Assembly: GCA_031280435.1 (NCBI GenBank)
Contig: JAITGS010000013.1
Location: 1 to 34,997, forward strand
From: Tannerellaceae bacterium
Lineage (GTDB): Bacteria; Bacteroidota; Bacteroidia; Bacteroidales; Tannerellaceae
Length of the DNA: 34,997 nucleotides
Direction of reading: 5' to 3'
In this document: positions 17,357 to 26,272 of the stretch, in pieces
Layout of the letters: the number at the start of each line of letters is the position of its first letter
Position numbering within the stretch: position 1 is the first letter of the stretch
Program-made: the position numbers and the translations under genes
Notes under the pieces: model-generated
What the model saw: only the letters and a program-made list of their open reading frames with translations
What the model was told of the DNA's origin: nothing
Database searches by the model: none

Positions 17357-18085
17357 ATGAAACCGCATGTATATATGATAGCCCTGGCGATAGCGGCCAC
17401 CCTGATTCCGGGGCCGGCGGCGGCTCAGCAGCAGGAGGTCTCGTTCGGCAGGCGGGCAGCGCCCTATATTATCTCCGGCTCGCTGATAGCCTACGGCATC
17501 CTGGCCCATACTGTCCGTCCGTACCGGCAGACGGACGAGTTTATAGACAACCGCATGAAGGAGCTGAACCTGCATACGCGGGTCGACGACTATCTGCAAT
17601 ATGCGCCGGCGGCGGCCATCTACGGCACGGAGCTGCTGGGGCTGAAGGCCCGGCACAACCTTCGCGATCGCAGCTTCGTTACGGCCACCTCCTATCTGCT
17701 CACCACCCTGACGGTGAATGCCGTGAAGTATACAGCCGCGGTGCCGCGTCCGTCCGGCCTTTCCCATAACTCCTTTCCCTCCGGGCATACGGCCACGGCC
17801 TTCACCGGCGCCCACATCCTTTTCCGCGAGTACAGCGAGAGCGCGCCCTGGATAGGCATTGCCGGCTATGCAGCCGCTACGGGCGTAGGCGCCATGCGCA
17901 TCGTGAACCGCAAGCACTGGCTGGGCGACGTTGCTGCCGGAGCCGGCACGGCCATACTCTGCGTGGAGGCCTCCTACCTGCTGCTGCCCCTCTTCCGCAA
18001 GGTCGTAAAGGCTCCCGGCAATATGGCCGTAGCGCCCGTGGTAGGCGTCAATTCCGCAGGCATGGGCCTGGCTTACAGCTTCTGA
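17357..18085 (+). CDS. PAP2-family phosphatase, exported
   Basis: Protein of 242 residues with a signal sequence (MKPHVYMIALAIAATLIPG...AAAQQ), which fixes the start at 17357. The three acid-phosphatase motifs are present: KYTAAVPRP (KX6RP), PSGHTATAF (PSGH) and RIVNRKHWLGD (the SRX5HX3D motif, with the Ser replaced by Met). Helices surround them, as in membrane-bound PAP2 enzymes acting on lipid phosphates such as undecaprenyl pyrophosphate or lipid A. The substrate cannot be told. It is last in the operon, 38 bp after the LOG gene, and a small hairpin follows. Confidence 0.92.
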   Translation: MKPHVYMIALAIAATLIPGPAAAQQQEVSFGRRAAPYIISGSLIAYGILAHTVRPYRQTDEFIDNRMKELNLHTRVDDYLQYAPAAAIYGTELLGLKARHNLRDRSFVTATSYLLTTLTVNAVKYTAAVPRPSGLSHNSFPSGHTATAFTGAHILFREYSESAPWIGIAGYAAATGVGAMRIVNRKHWLGDVAAGAGTAILCVEASYLLLPLFRKVVKAPGNMAVAPVVGVNSAGMGLAYSF

Positions 18086-18086
18086 G

Positions 18087-18101
18087 CGGAGGCGGCCTCC
18101 G
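18087..18101 (+). terminator. Possible hairpin terminator after the PAP2 gene
   Basis: CGGAGG-CGG-CCTCCG forms a 6-bp GC-only stem with a 3-nt loop immediately after the stop codon. GGCCTTTATA follows, a weak T stretch. Confidence 0.4.
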
Positions 18102-18140
18102 GCCTTTATATACCCCCGAAATTCCCCTTCCCGGCCTTCA

Positions 18141-18643
18141 ATGCCGCAGCGGCATTTTGAAGGAAAAAAATCCGGCCCAATGCCGCAGCGGCAAAATGCC
18201 CAAATTGTTTGCGGGAAGCCAATGCCGCACCGGCAAAGCCCTCAAATCGACTTTTTGAGGCCAATGCCGCTGCCAATTTGTCCCCAAATCATCTTTTTGG
18301 AGCCGATGCTGCTGCCAATTTGTCCTCAAATCACTTTTCCGGGGCCGATGCAGGCCCGGATTTCCCCCCAAAAGGCCCTATTTAGCCCTTTGCCGGTGCG
18401 GCAGAGGCTTCCCGCAAATAAATTGGGCCCTTTGCCGCTGCGGCATTGGGTATATGAAAGCCGGGTGGGCCCTTTGCCGCTGCGGCATTGGGTATATGAA
18501 AGCAGGGTGGGCCCTTTGCCGCTGCGGCATTGGGGTGGATGAGGCCGGGTGGGTCCTTTGCCGCTGCGGCATTGGGGTGGATGAGGCAGGGTGGGCCCTT
18601 TGCCGCTACGGCATTGGGTGCCGGCGGCGGGCTCAGGGCTGAT
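18141..18643. repeat. 42-bp tandem array 3, core flips orientation midway
   Basis: The palindromic core TGCCGC-T-GCGGCA and its variants begin at 18142, 18181, 18223, 18265, 18307, 18349, 18391, 18433, 18475, 18517, 18559 and 18601. After the first gap of 39 bp, every step is exactly 42 bp. The sequence between cores is of one type on the left (AAATC-CTTTTTG-like, ending GGCCAATGCC) and another on the right (GGGCCCTTTGCC...ATTGGG), in inverted relation. A 42-bp unit equals 14 codons, so long repetitive frames are open on both strands; they lack supported starts. The rest of the gap to 18724 shows nothing certain. Confidence 0.95.
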
Positions 18644-18724
18644 ATTCTTAATTTTTATTAGAGGTTTAAACCATAGGGAAGGCTTGCCGTCTATCCATAT
18701 ACAAATCATTTATATATTGAAATC

Positions 18725-21625
18725 ATGCAGAAAAGCAACTTCCTCGTATTACTACTTATCCTCCTTTCCGCCGTTCCGGCTATGGCTCAGCAGCGTTCGG
18801 GCGCGTCCGGCGTGGAAATAAGAGGCACTATCATTGAGAAAAGCAATCGCGAACCCGTTGAACAGGCTACCGTGAGGCTGCTCACCGTTAAGGACAGCAC
18901 CTTCATCATCGGTGCGGCCAGCGAACGCAACGGCAGCTTCTCGCTCCGTAACGTCAGGCCGGGCAATTATCTTATGCATATCAGCTACGTTGGCTTCGAG
19001 TCCATTTATCAGTTACTGCAAGTATCCGGGCGCACCAATCCGGTTAACATAGGCCGCGTGGAGATGGTCGACGCAGCCATCCTCCTGGGCGAGGCCGTGG
19101 TTGTGGGCAAGGCGGCAGAGGTTCAGGTCAGAAACGATACTATTGAATATAATGCGGATTCTTATAAGGTTCAGGAAGGCGCGGTGCTGGAGGAATTAGT
19201 GAAGCGCATGCCGGGCGCCGAGGTTGGCAGCGACGGCAAGATAACGGTCAACGGCAAAGAGATTAAGAAGATATTGGTTGACGGCAAGGAGTTCTTCTCG
19301 GACGATCCCAAGGTTGCTTCCAAGAACTTGCCTGCGGCTATGATAGACAAGGTTCAGGTGGTAGATCGCAAGAGCGACATGACTATGATGACGGGCTTTG
19401 ACGACGGCGACGAGGAGACGGTTATCAATCTGGTGGTGAAGCCCGGCATGAAGGAGGGCTGGTTCGGCAATGCTATGGCCGGCTACGGCAGCAAGGAGCG
19501 CTACGAGGGCAATGCCATAGTTAATCGCTTCTGGGGGAACAACCAGGTTACTCTGATGGGCGGGCTGAACAATACGAATAACATGGGCTTTACCGATTTC
19601 GCCTCCTCCATGATGCAGGGCGGAGGCGGCGGGCGTATGATGTTCGGCGGCGGCGGAGGCAACGGTGTCACCTCGTCGGGCAATCTGGGTCTGAACATCA
19701 GCAAGGAGTTCTCGGAGAAGCTGACCGTAACGGGTAACATCAGATATAACGGCACGGACAATACGGCCATCACCAACAGCAGCTCGCAAACCTTCCTGCG
19801 GGACGATACAACCCGGTTCACCGACCGGGTATCGTCCGGCAATCGCGTGAACGATAATATACGCGCCAACATTCGCATGGAATGGCGGCCCGACACGCTG
19901 ACGACTATCATCTTCCGGCCCAACCTGAGCTTCAGCGGCAGCCATATCAGCCAGGATGAGACGTCGGCCACCAAGCTGGGGCTCGGCCGCAATCCTAATG
20001 CTGCTCACGGGAAGCTGAGCGACGTGGAGTCGCGCTCGTCGTCCGACGGCAGCGGCTTCAACTTTGAGGGCGAGCTCGACATCAGCCGCAAGCTCAACAG
20101 CAGGGGCCGCGTGCTGAGCCTGTCTCTGGAAGGCGAATCGAGCAGCACTAAGGAAGATGGCAAGAACTACTCGAACTCGCTCTACTTCGACGGTACGCCG
20201 GACTATCTGATAGACCAAATCTACAACTACAAGAATTCGGGCTACAATTACCGCCTCTATCTCTCCTGGGTGGAGCCCTTAGGCAACAATAATTTCCTCC
20301 AGCTGAGCTATCGCTACTCGCAGCGCAACCAGAGCTCCGACCGGCCTATCTACATGGCCGACGGCGACGGCAATTATACCATCCGCGACACGAGCTACAT
20401 AGAGAAGTACAACTACGACTTCACCTCGCAGCGGGCCAGCCTTAGCTTCAAAGCCGTCAGGCCCAAGTATAACTTAACGCTCGGAGCCAACCTCGACCCT
20501 GCATCCAGCAAGGGGGAGATATACAAGCAAGGCGTGGTGGCGGAGGAGATCTCGCGCTCGGTGCTCAACTTCTCTCCCATGCTCCAGTTCAACTACCTGT
20601 TCAGCCGGCAGTCTAATCTGCGCGTTGATTACAACGGACGAGCCAGCGAGCCGAGCATGACACAGCTGCAGCAGGTGCGCGACGTGACCGATCCGAACAA
20701 CATCGTGATAGGCAACTCGCAGCTCAAGCCCAGCTATAACAACAACCTGAACATCATGTTCCGCAAGTTTATTCCCGAGCAGCAGACGGCCTTCATGCTC
20801 ATGGCCGGCGGAAACTATACGACCAATGCCATAGTTAACGACATCAGCAACCTTCCCGGCGGCGTGAAGCATACGACCTATGCCAACATGGACGGCAACT
20901 ATAACGCTAACCTCCGCTTCATGATGAACACGCCGCTGAAGTACAAGGAGCGCTTCTCCAAATTCTCGGTCAGCTCCATGACTATGGGAATGTACAGCAA
21001 CAGCAACTCTCTTATGGATAAGGTGACGAGCAACACGAAGTCGCTTATGCTGAGCGAACGCGCCGGCATAGATTATCGCTCCAACTATTTCGATATAGGC
21101 GTAAACGGCAACCTGAGCTATAACAGCTATCGCTACTCCACCCGTCCTGGCGACAACCTTAACACCTTCCGGTACGGCGTTGGCGGAACCACTTCCCTAT
21201 ACCTATATAATATAGCGCCGGTGCTGCCATTGGTTATAGAAAGCGACATCACCTACTCTACCACCTCCGGCTACTCGGACACGTATACGCAGAAGGAGAC
21301 CATGTGGAATGCATCCATCGCCTCAAAGCCTATCCCCATGCTCAAGGGCACCGGAACCTTTCGCATGAAGGTATACGACATCCTTCAGCAGCGAGCCAAC
21401 ATATCCAACTCCTCGACCGATGCCATGTACTCCGAATCCCGGACCAATACGCTCACGAGCTATTTCATGGTGCACTTCATCTACCGCTTCAGCATCTTCA
21501 AAGGAGGCGCCAACATGCGGGATGCATTCGGAGGCAACCGTCGCTTCGAAGGCGGAGGCCCTCCCGGCGGTGCCCCTCCGGGCGGAGGACGCCAGGGCGG
21601 CGGCTTCAGAGGCCCCGGCGGATGA
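18725..21625 (+). CDS. TonB-dependent-receptor-like outer membrane protein
   Basis: Protein of 966 residues. It has a signal peptide (1-21, ending AMAQQ), a carboxypeptidase-regulatory-like domain (~30-115, GSFSLRNVRPGNYLMHISYVG) and a plug-like domain (~135-235, with GKEIKKILVDGKEFF). A beta-barrel of the OMP_b-brl type fills the rest. Two glycine-rich inserts stand out: one at about 297-316 (QGGGGGRMMFGGGGGNG), and a ~40-residue Gly/Pro/Arg tail after the last strand (FMVHFIYRFSIF). Barrel proteins normally end on an aromatic strand, so this tail is unusual for insertion by BAM. No SusD partner follows. Ligand unknown. A terminator follows at 21697. Confidence 0.9.
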   Translation: MQKSNFLVLLLILLSAVPAMAQQRSGASGVEIRGTIIEKSNREPVEQATVRLLTVKDSTFIIGAASERNGSFSLRNVRPGNYLMHISYVGFESIYQLLQVSGRTNPVNIGRVEMVDAAILLGEAVVVGKAAEVQVRNDTIEYNADSYKVQEGAVLEELVKRMPGAEVGSDGKITVNGKEIKKILVDGKEFFSDDPKVASKNLPAAMIDKVQVVDRKSDMTMMTGFDDGDEETVINLVVKPGMKEGWFGNAMAGYGSKERYEGNAIVNRFWGNNQVTLMGGLNNTNNMGFTDFASSMMQGGGGGRMMFGGGGGNGVTSSGNLGLNISKEFSEKLTVTGNIRYNGTDNTAITNSSSQTFLRDDTTRFTDRVSSGNRVNDNIRANIRMEWRPDTLTTIIFRPNLSFSGSHISQDETSATKLGLGRNPNAAHGKLSDVESRSSSDGSGFNFEGELDISRKLNSRGRVLSLSLEGESSSTKEDGKNYSNSLYFDGTPDYLIDQIYNYKNSGYNYRLYLSWVEPLGNNNFLQLSYRYSQRNQSSDRPIYMADGDGNYTIRDTSYIEKYNYDFTSQRASLSFKAVRPKYNLTLGANLDPASSKGEIYKQGVVAEEISRSVLNFSPMLQFNYLFSRQSNLRVDYNGRASEPSMTQLQQVRDVTDPNNIVIGNSQLKPSYNNNLNIMFRKFIPEQQTAFMLMAGGNYTTNAIVNDISNLPGGVKHTTYANMDGNYNANLRFMMNTPLKYKERFSKFSVSSMTMGMYSNSNSLMDKVTSNTKSLMLSERAGIDYRSNYFDIGVNGNLSYNSYRYSTRPGDNLNTFRYGVGGTTSLYLYNIAPVLPLVIESDITYSTTSGYSDTYTQKETMWNASIASKPIPMLKGTGTFRMKVYDILQQRANISNSSTDAMYSESRTNTLTSYFMVHFIYRFSIFKGGANMRDAFGGNRRFEGGGPPGGAPPGGGRQGGGFRGPGG

Positions 21626-21696
21626 GCCTCGGCACTCGGCTCGCTTAATCAAAACACAATAACGTTCTAATAGGTATCGGTAATATCGCAATCCCT

Positions 21697-21733
21697 TTGG
21701 AGGCTTCTATCTCGGTAGTAGCCTCCAATTTTT
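21697..21733 (+). terminator. Intrinsic terminator of the 18725-21625 gene
   Basis: TTGGAGGCT (21697-21705) pairs with AGCCTCCAA (21720-21728) and is followed by five T residues. Confidence 0.85.
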
Positions 21734-21734
21734 A

Positions 21735-21764
21735 TTTGTCCAAGTCCGATTGGTATTACCTTTG
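21735..21764 (+). promoter_or_regulatory. Promoter of the sigma/FecR/receptor operon
   Basis: TTTG at 21735-21738 and TACCTTTG at 21757-21764 are spaced 18 bp, one less than the usual range. The transcript would begin near 21770, about 90 nt before the sigma gene. Confidence 0.55.
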
Positions 21765-21859
21765 GAGCAAAATCCTCCGGCTGCACTGCAATCTTTATTG
21801 GGCAAGCCTGGGGGTAGATCGCCTCTTGTGCGGTATTAATAACATAAGAAACAGCTATA

Positions 21860-22348
21860 ATGTTAAGCGAAACAGACTTCAAGAGCCTCTTCGGCGAGCA
21901 CTTCGACGCAATCCGCACCTACGTCTTCTATCGCTGCGGCGATACCCTGACCGCCTCGGACATAGCCCAGGACGTTTTCCTGCGGATATGGGAAAAGCGA
22001 GGCTCGCTGAGCTCGGACAGCATCAAGCCGCTGCTGTACAAGATAGCCTCGGACTCCTACGTCAGCAATTACAGGAAAGCCTGCTGCCGGATGAACTTCG
22101 CGCAAAACATGACAGCCGAAAACGCAACCGAGCTCTCCCCCGAAGACACAATTATATACAACGAAACTGCCGCCGCATACTCCTCCGCCCTCAAGCAAAT
22201 GCCGGAGATGCAGCGCACCGTCTTCCTCATGCATCGCGAAGACGAAATGAAGTACCGCGAGATAGCCGAATGTTTAAGGATAAGCGTAAAGACAGTGGAG
22301 AAGCACATGAGCGCAGCATTAAGATATATGAGAAGCAAACTATTATAA
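21860..22348 (+). CDS. ECF RNA polymerase sigma factor (FecI-like)
   Basis: Protein of 162 residues. Sigma region 2 spans about 8-75 (FGEHFDAIRTYVFYRCGD...ASDIAQDVFLRIWEKRG, the -10-binding helix). Region 4 spans about 105-160 (LKQMPEMQRTVFLMHREDEMKYREIAECLRI...VKTVEKHMSAALRYMR, a helix-turn-helix). It is directly followed by a FecR anti-sigma gene and a receptor gene with an STN domain, so it should be released when the receptor is loaded and then transcribe this or a linked operon. Region 4 carries the Bacteroidetes-typical KTVEKHMSAAL. Confidence 0.95.
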   Translation: MLSETDFKSLFGEHFDAIRTYVFYRCGDTLTASDIAQDVFLRIWEKRGSLSSDSIKPLLYKIASDSYVSNYRKACCRMNFAQNMTAENATELSPEDTIIYNETAAAYSSALKQMPEMQRTVFLMHREDEMKYREIAECLRISVKTVEKHMSAALRYMRSKLL

Positions 22349-22360
22349 ACTCAACATAGC

Positions 22361-23119
22361 ATGAACGCAAATAACATCAGAATCAAGCCCGAATGGCCGC
22401 AAAGCAAGGAAGAAATATGGAGCAAAACCTTCGCCGGTTTAAAGGAAAGTCCCGCCGCAAACAGGCAGCCTTATCACATTCGGGTATGGCAATATGCAGC
22501 CGCCGTTTTAATCCTGGCCGTATCGTTTTGTAGCTTATATCAGGTAGCAGATGAAGCAGCTGCCGGCGAGCAGGCCTTAGTAGCGCTGCCCGATCATTCG
22601 AGCGTCAGGCTTAATGCCGGAAGCCGTATCACTTATCGTCCGTTCGGCTGGTTTTTATCCCGAACCTTAAAGCTCGAAGGCGAAGGATATTTCGAGGTAA
22701 ATAAAGGCAGAGCTTTCAGCGTAGTTTCCGGAAAAAATAAAGTCAAAGTGCTCGGCACAGTCTTCAATGTTTATTCCAGGGACAGCAAGTACCGGGTGAC
22801 ATGCATCGGCGGCAGCGTAGAGGTAGTTTCCGCGGGAGGATCGGCCATCCTTCAGCCCGGAATGAAGGCAATCTGCGACGGAAAAGAGATGCGGATAGCC
22901 GCCGGACAGGCGCCCGAATGGATGTACGGCCGACTTGTTTTCGTCGAAACCCCCCTCGCGGAAGTGATAGCCGAAATAGAGCGGCAGTACAACATAAAGG
23001 TGACTACAAACGCCCAATTAAATCATCTTTATACCGGCAACTTCCGGCAAACCGAACAAGCCGAAACGGTTCTCGAAATAGTCGGGAAGCCCTTCGGTAT
23101 TACATTCGGAATCGAATAG
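22361..23119 (+). CDS. FecR-family anti-sigma factor
   Basis: Protein of 252 residues. A short cytoplasmic N-terminus (~1-40) holds the sigma-binding part, followed by one membrane helix (about 43-60, QYAAAVLILAVSFCSLY). The periplasmic FecR domain runs from ~75 to 165 (LPDHSSVRLNAGSRITY...GEGYFEVNKGRAFSV...VKVLGTVFNVYS). A C-terminal DUF4974-type domain covers ~180-252 (LVFVETPLAEVIAEIERQYN). It passes the receptor's signal across the inner membrane to the sigma factor at 21860-22348. The gene starts 12 bp after the sigma stop, and its stop directly abuts the receptor start. Confidence 0.94.
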   Translation: MNANNIRIKPEWPQSKEEIWSKTFAGLKESPAANRQPYHIRVWQYAAAVLILAVSFCSLYQVADEAAAGEQALVALPDHSSVRLNAGSRITYRPFGWFLSRTLKLEGEGYFEVNKGRAFSVVSGKNKVKVLGTVFNVYSRDSKYRVTCIGGSVEVVSAGGSAILQPGMKAICDGKEMRIAAGQAPEWMYGRLVFVETPLAEVIAEIERQYNIKVTTNAQLNHLYTGNFRQTEQAETVLEIVGKPFGITFGIE

Positions 23120-25708
23120 GTGAGCGGACGGATTATCCTTGCGCTTATGCTCGCCGCGACCGTCCTTACAGGACATTCGCAAAGCCTCAGGCTCGACCTG
23201 GATAATGTTCCGCTTAACAGGGTTCTTGCCGGGCTTAATGTTGCAATATCCTTTGACGATAAGGCCCTGTCGGCATACAGCGTATCCGTTGCGCAATCCT
23301 TCGATACTCCCGAAAGTGCAATCGAACATTTGCTGAAGGACAAACCCTTTCGTGTAGAAAAAATCGAAGACGTTTATGTCATAGTTCCGCATGCCAGAAA
23401 GCGGAATGAGGCCAAAGCCGTCCATCCTTTTGCCGAAGCAAATCGCTACCTATTCCGCGGGATTGTACTCGACAAAGATTCGCCCGCAGCCTTGGAATAT
23501 GCGGCAGTAAGTTTGCTCCGTCACGACGGCGATATTATAGTCACGGGAGTGTCGGCGCAGGACGGGACTTTCGGCATGGAAAGCCGGGAGATGCCTGCCA
23601 TGATTCAGATCAGTTATTTAGGATACGAGAGCCTGCTTAAGAACATTTATACGGCCGGCGACCTCGGCATCTTCCTGCTTAAATCAAAAGAATTTCAGCT
23701 GGGCGAAACCGTAGTCGCTGCGGACAAAAAAGCCGATAGGGGAATCAATCGCGCTACCTGGTTAATCACGCCGCAAATGCGCGCAGGCGCTCTTAATGCG
23801 ATAGAACTATTAGACCGGATTCCGGGAGTATTACTGGATGAAGCCATGGAAACAGTGCTGGTGAATCATCAGGCCAACGTGCTGATGGTGGTCGACGGCA
23901 TAGAGCACAAGCCTTCCTATCTCAAGCATTTATCTCCCCACAGAGTGGATGCGGTTGAAATCATAAATGCAGTGTCCGGGCGCTACGTGTCGGACGATTA
24001 TGCGGCCATCATCAACTTCGTTTTAAAGAAGGATTACAGAGGATACGACCTGAACGCCTTCCAATCCGTTTCGCTCAATCTATCGGGCAATAATACGAAT
24101 TCGGCCGGGAATAATTCGGGGGTAGGATTGAGCTATTCTGCGGGCAAAATAAATCTGTCGGCCTCATGGTCGTACGATGCGGATAAGAGGGAGATTTACT
24201 CGGACAAATTCCTTCGCTACGATCACTTAAGCTTCGTTTCTTTGCCCTCGGATGTGCCGAACAACCTTTACCGAAACTCCAACCATACGCTCAACGGAGG
24301 ACTGAGCTTTCGGCTTTCGGGCCGGCAATTAATAGGCGTGCAGACCAACTATCTTTCGGGCAGCATTTACTCCAAGTCGAGGCATGTTATGCAATATGCC
24401 GATTCGCTTTTCTCCGATTACAGGCTGACTAATGTATCCCGTAATCTGACTAAGGCAAAAGCCTTCACTGGTATGCTTTATTATCAGGCGCAATTTATCA
24501 ACAGGCTGCATCTTTATGCCGATCTGTCTTACAATTATTATTACAACCAGATAGAAAACGAATATCACCGGGAGGAGACGGCCGACCTGCGTTATGATGA
24601 CTATTATAACGAATATAAGAACCATACGGTGGCCAATCTTGAGGCCCGTTATATTCTGTCGGACGCCATATCGGCCGAGGCCGGATATTCCAATATCCGG
24701 CGCGAATATGCCTCGACCGACAGCCGCGGTATAGGTTTTCTGGACTATACCGAACAGCGTAATAAAGGCTTCGCCTATCTGTCGTTTTATCCCTTAAGAA
24801 AGATGGAAATTAAGGCCGGAATTGTGTTGGAGCAAACCCTGAGTAAGGACAGGGACAGGGCATGGAAATCCTCCGTTATGCTGCCCCTGTTGCTGTTCAA
24901 TTACAGGATAAGCAACGCAATTAACCTCAGGGCAGGCTATCATGCGCGCCAATCGCACCCATCATTATATCAGCTTAGCCCCATGAGTATTGTGGTCGAC
25001 ACCTTCATGACGCAGTCCGGCAATCCGGCCCTTAAATCGTCGGTTAAGCACAATGTGTTGCTGGAAATTGATTTTGCAAACAGGCTGAAACTGTCCGGTG
25101 TTTTCAACTATACGCAAGACGGAATAAGCGAGCTGTATAACCCCGTGGTCAATAAATTTTACAGGACGTTTAACAACGTCGACTTCAGGGAATATAACAT
25201 TCAAATCTCCTATGACAGGGAGTTAGACAAGTATTTCCGATTCAAAAATTCGCTGATGTTTTACCGTGAAGAGGCCATGCACAGGAGGATCAATAATACC
25301 CACAACGGTTTAATGTTCTTCTCTGAAATCAATTACTATAACGCCGCATTTTCGTTTGGAATTCAACTTGGCTATTACAATAACATGCGGAAAAATATTA
25401 TCTGGCAGGGATTTCAGATGTCCGGCTCCGATCATTGGAATATTGCTCTGCAAAAGGGGGTATGGAACGACCGTATTGCCCTTGCTTTATCCTACACTCC
25501 ACCCTTCTTGCCGGGGGTAAGATACAACAGGATTAAAGAAATAAAAAGTCTGATCTATAACGAGAAAACCGTCTTTAAAATGGACTCGTACCGGCACATG
25601 CTTCTTCTCAAAATAAATGTGAACATAGGAAGTTGGGGCGTTACAAAGTCCGAACAAAAAGCGGTGGTAACAGAACGCGAGAGGGAGAGGCCACCATTAC
25701 AAAATTGA
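23120..25708 (+). CDS. TonB-dependent receptor with STN signalling domain
   Basis: Outer membrane transducer of 862 residues starting at a GTG that directly abuts the FecR stop (TAGGTG). The signal peptide covers ~1-22. The STN domain (~24-78, LDLDNVPLNRVLAGLNVAIS) talks to FecR. A carboxypeptidase-regulatory-like domain follows at ~92-175. The plug is at ~200-300 (NAIELLDRIPGVLLDE...VLMVVDGIEHKP...VDAVEIINAVSGRYVSDDYAAIINFVLK), and the barrel fills ~310-850. No TonB box is obvious. The last ~18 residues (VVTERERERPPLQN) are charged rather than aromatic. Ligand unknown; no SusD partner is next to it, so it looks like a Fec-type rather than Sus-type system. Confidence 0.94.
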   Translation: MSGRIILALMLAATVLTGHSQSLRLDLDNVPLNRVLAGLNVAISFDDKALSAYSVSVAQSFDTPESAIEHLLKDKPFRVEKIEDVYVIVPHARKRNEAKAVHPFAEANRYLFRGIVLDKDSPAALEYAAVSLLRHDGDIIVTGVSAQDGTFGMESREMPAMIQISYLGYESLLKNIYTAGDLGIFLLKSKEFQLGETVVAADKKADRGINRATWLITPQMRAGALNAIELLDRIPGVLLDEAMETVLVNHQANVLMVVDGIEHKPSYLKHLSPHRVDAVEIINAVSGRYVSDDYAAIINFVLKKDYRGYDLNAFQSVSLNLSGNNTNSAGNNSGVGLSYSAGKINLSASWSYDADKREIYSDKFLRYDHLSFVSLPSDVPNNLYRNSNHTLNGGLSFRLSGRQLIGVQTNYLSGSIYSKSRHVMQYADSLFSDYRLTNVSRNLTKAKAFTGMLYYQAQFINRLHLYADLSYNYYYNQIENEYHREETADLRYDDYYNEYKNHTVANLEARYILSDAISAEAGYSNIRREYASTDSRGIGFLDYTEQRNKGFAYLSFYPLRKMEIKAGIVLEQTLSKDRDRAWKSSVMLPLLLFNYRISNAINLRAGYHARQSHPSLYQLSPMSIVVDTFMTQSGNPALKSSVKHNVLLEIDFANRLKLSGVFNYTQDGISELYNPVVNKFYRTFNNVDFREYNIQISYDRELDKYFRFKNSLMFYREEAMHRRINNTHNGLMFFSEINYYNAAFSFGIQLGYYNNMRKNIIWQGFQMSGSDHWNIALQKGVWNDRIALALSYTPPFLPGVRYNRIKEIKSLIYNEKTVFKMDSYRHMLLLKINVNIGSWGVTKSEQKAVVTERERERPPLQN

Positions 25709-25756
25709 TGCTATGCACGCACAGGTTTTGTTTCACATTCCCGAAATTAAGGAAAA

Positions 25757-26103
25757 CAGAGCTCTATGTTTTTATACATTTACCAAAAATGAATAAAACC
25801 GAGTGCTATGTTTTTGCATATATCGGCAAAACGAAAAGAACATAGTCCTATGTTGGCCTATTCCAAACAAAATCAAGCAAACCGAGTGCTATGTTTGCTT
25901 GAATTTGATCAAAATATACCAAACCGAGTGCTATGTTTGGCCTGTTCTCCGAAAAATGAAGCAAACCGAGTGCTATGTTTGGCCCATTCTCCGAAAAATG
26001 AGGCAAACCGAGTGCTATGTTTAGCCCATTCTCCGAAAAATGAGGCAAACCGGGTGCTATGTTTGGCCCGTTCTTCGAAAAATAAGGCAAACATAGCTCT
26101 CGG
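25757..26103. repeat. 42-bp tandem array 4, last core inverted in phase
   Basis: The core CCGAGTGCTATG and its variants begin at 25757, 25799, 25841, 25882, 25924, 25966, 26008 and 26050, 42 bp apart except one 41-bp step. The next position, 26092, holds CATAGCTCTCGG, the core in reverse orientation, still exactly 42 bp on. The core is framed by CAAAC...GTTTG. The linkers read CCGAAAAATGAGG-like in the central units. Open frames on both strands are products of a stop-free 42-bp unit. The gap between the receptor gene (ends 25708) and the lipoprotein promoter shows nothing else. Confidence 0.95.
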
Positions 26104-26172
26104 TTTGTTTCGTTTGGAAGGAAAGGAGGCAAAGTGCGAACGTGTTTGGGCCCGCCCGGCTTCAATTTGTTC

Positions 26173-26180
26173 TAACTTTG
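26173..26180 (+). promoter_or_regulatory. -7 box of the lipoprotein genes
   Basis: TAACTTTG matches TAnnTTTG, with the predicted start near 26187, about 86 nt before the first lipoprotein. Confidence 0.55.
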
Positions 26181-26272
26181 TCCTGAGCTTGTCCTATTTT
26201 TCAGAGCATGAGAGTAAGCAGGTAGGGTTTTTTATTGTGTAATCGGTATATTAACAGAAAGTGATTTGATGT

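Noticed and set aside
18138-18709. Frames of 14-residue repeats in array 3, both strands
   Set aside because: A 42-bp unit equals 14 codons, so repetitive frames follow automatically. The array units differ by changes that treat the core as DNA symmetry, not codons.
19196-20218. 340-codon frame on the minus strand inside the outer membrane protein gene
   Set aside because: Antisense shadow of a G+C-rich gene whose forward frame has clear domains.
25808-26242. Reading frame of 144 codons across array 4
   Set aside because: Same reason: stop-free 42-bp unit, open also on the opposite strand, with no signal or domain.
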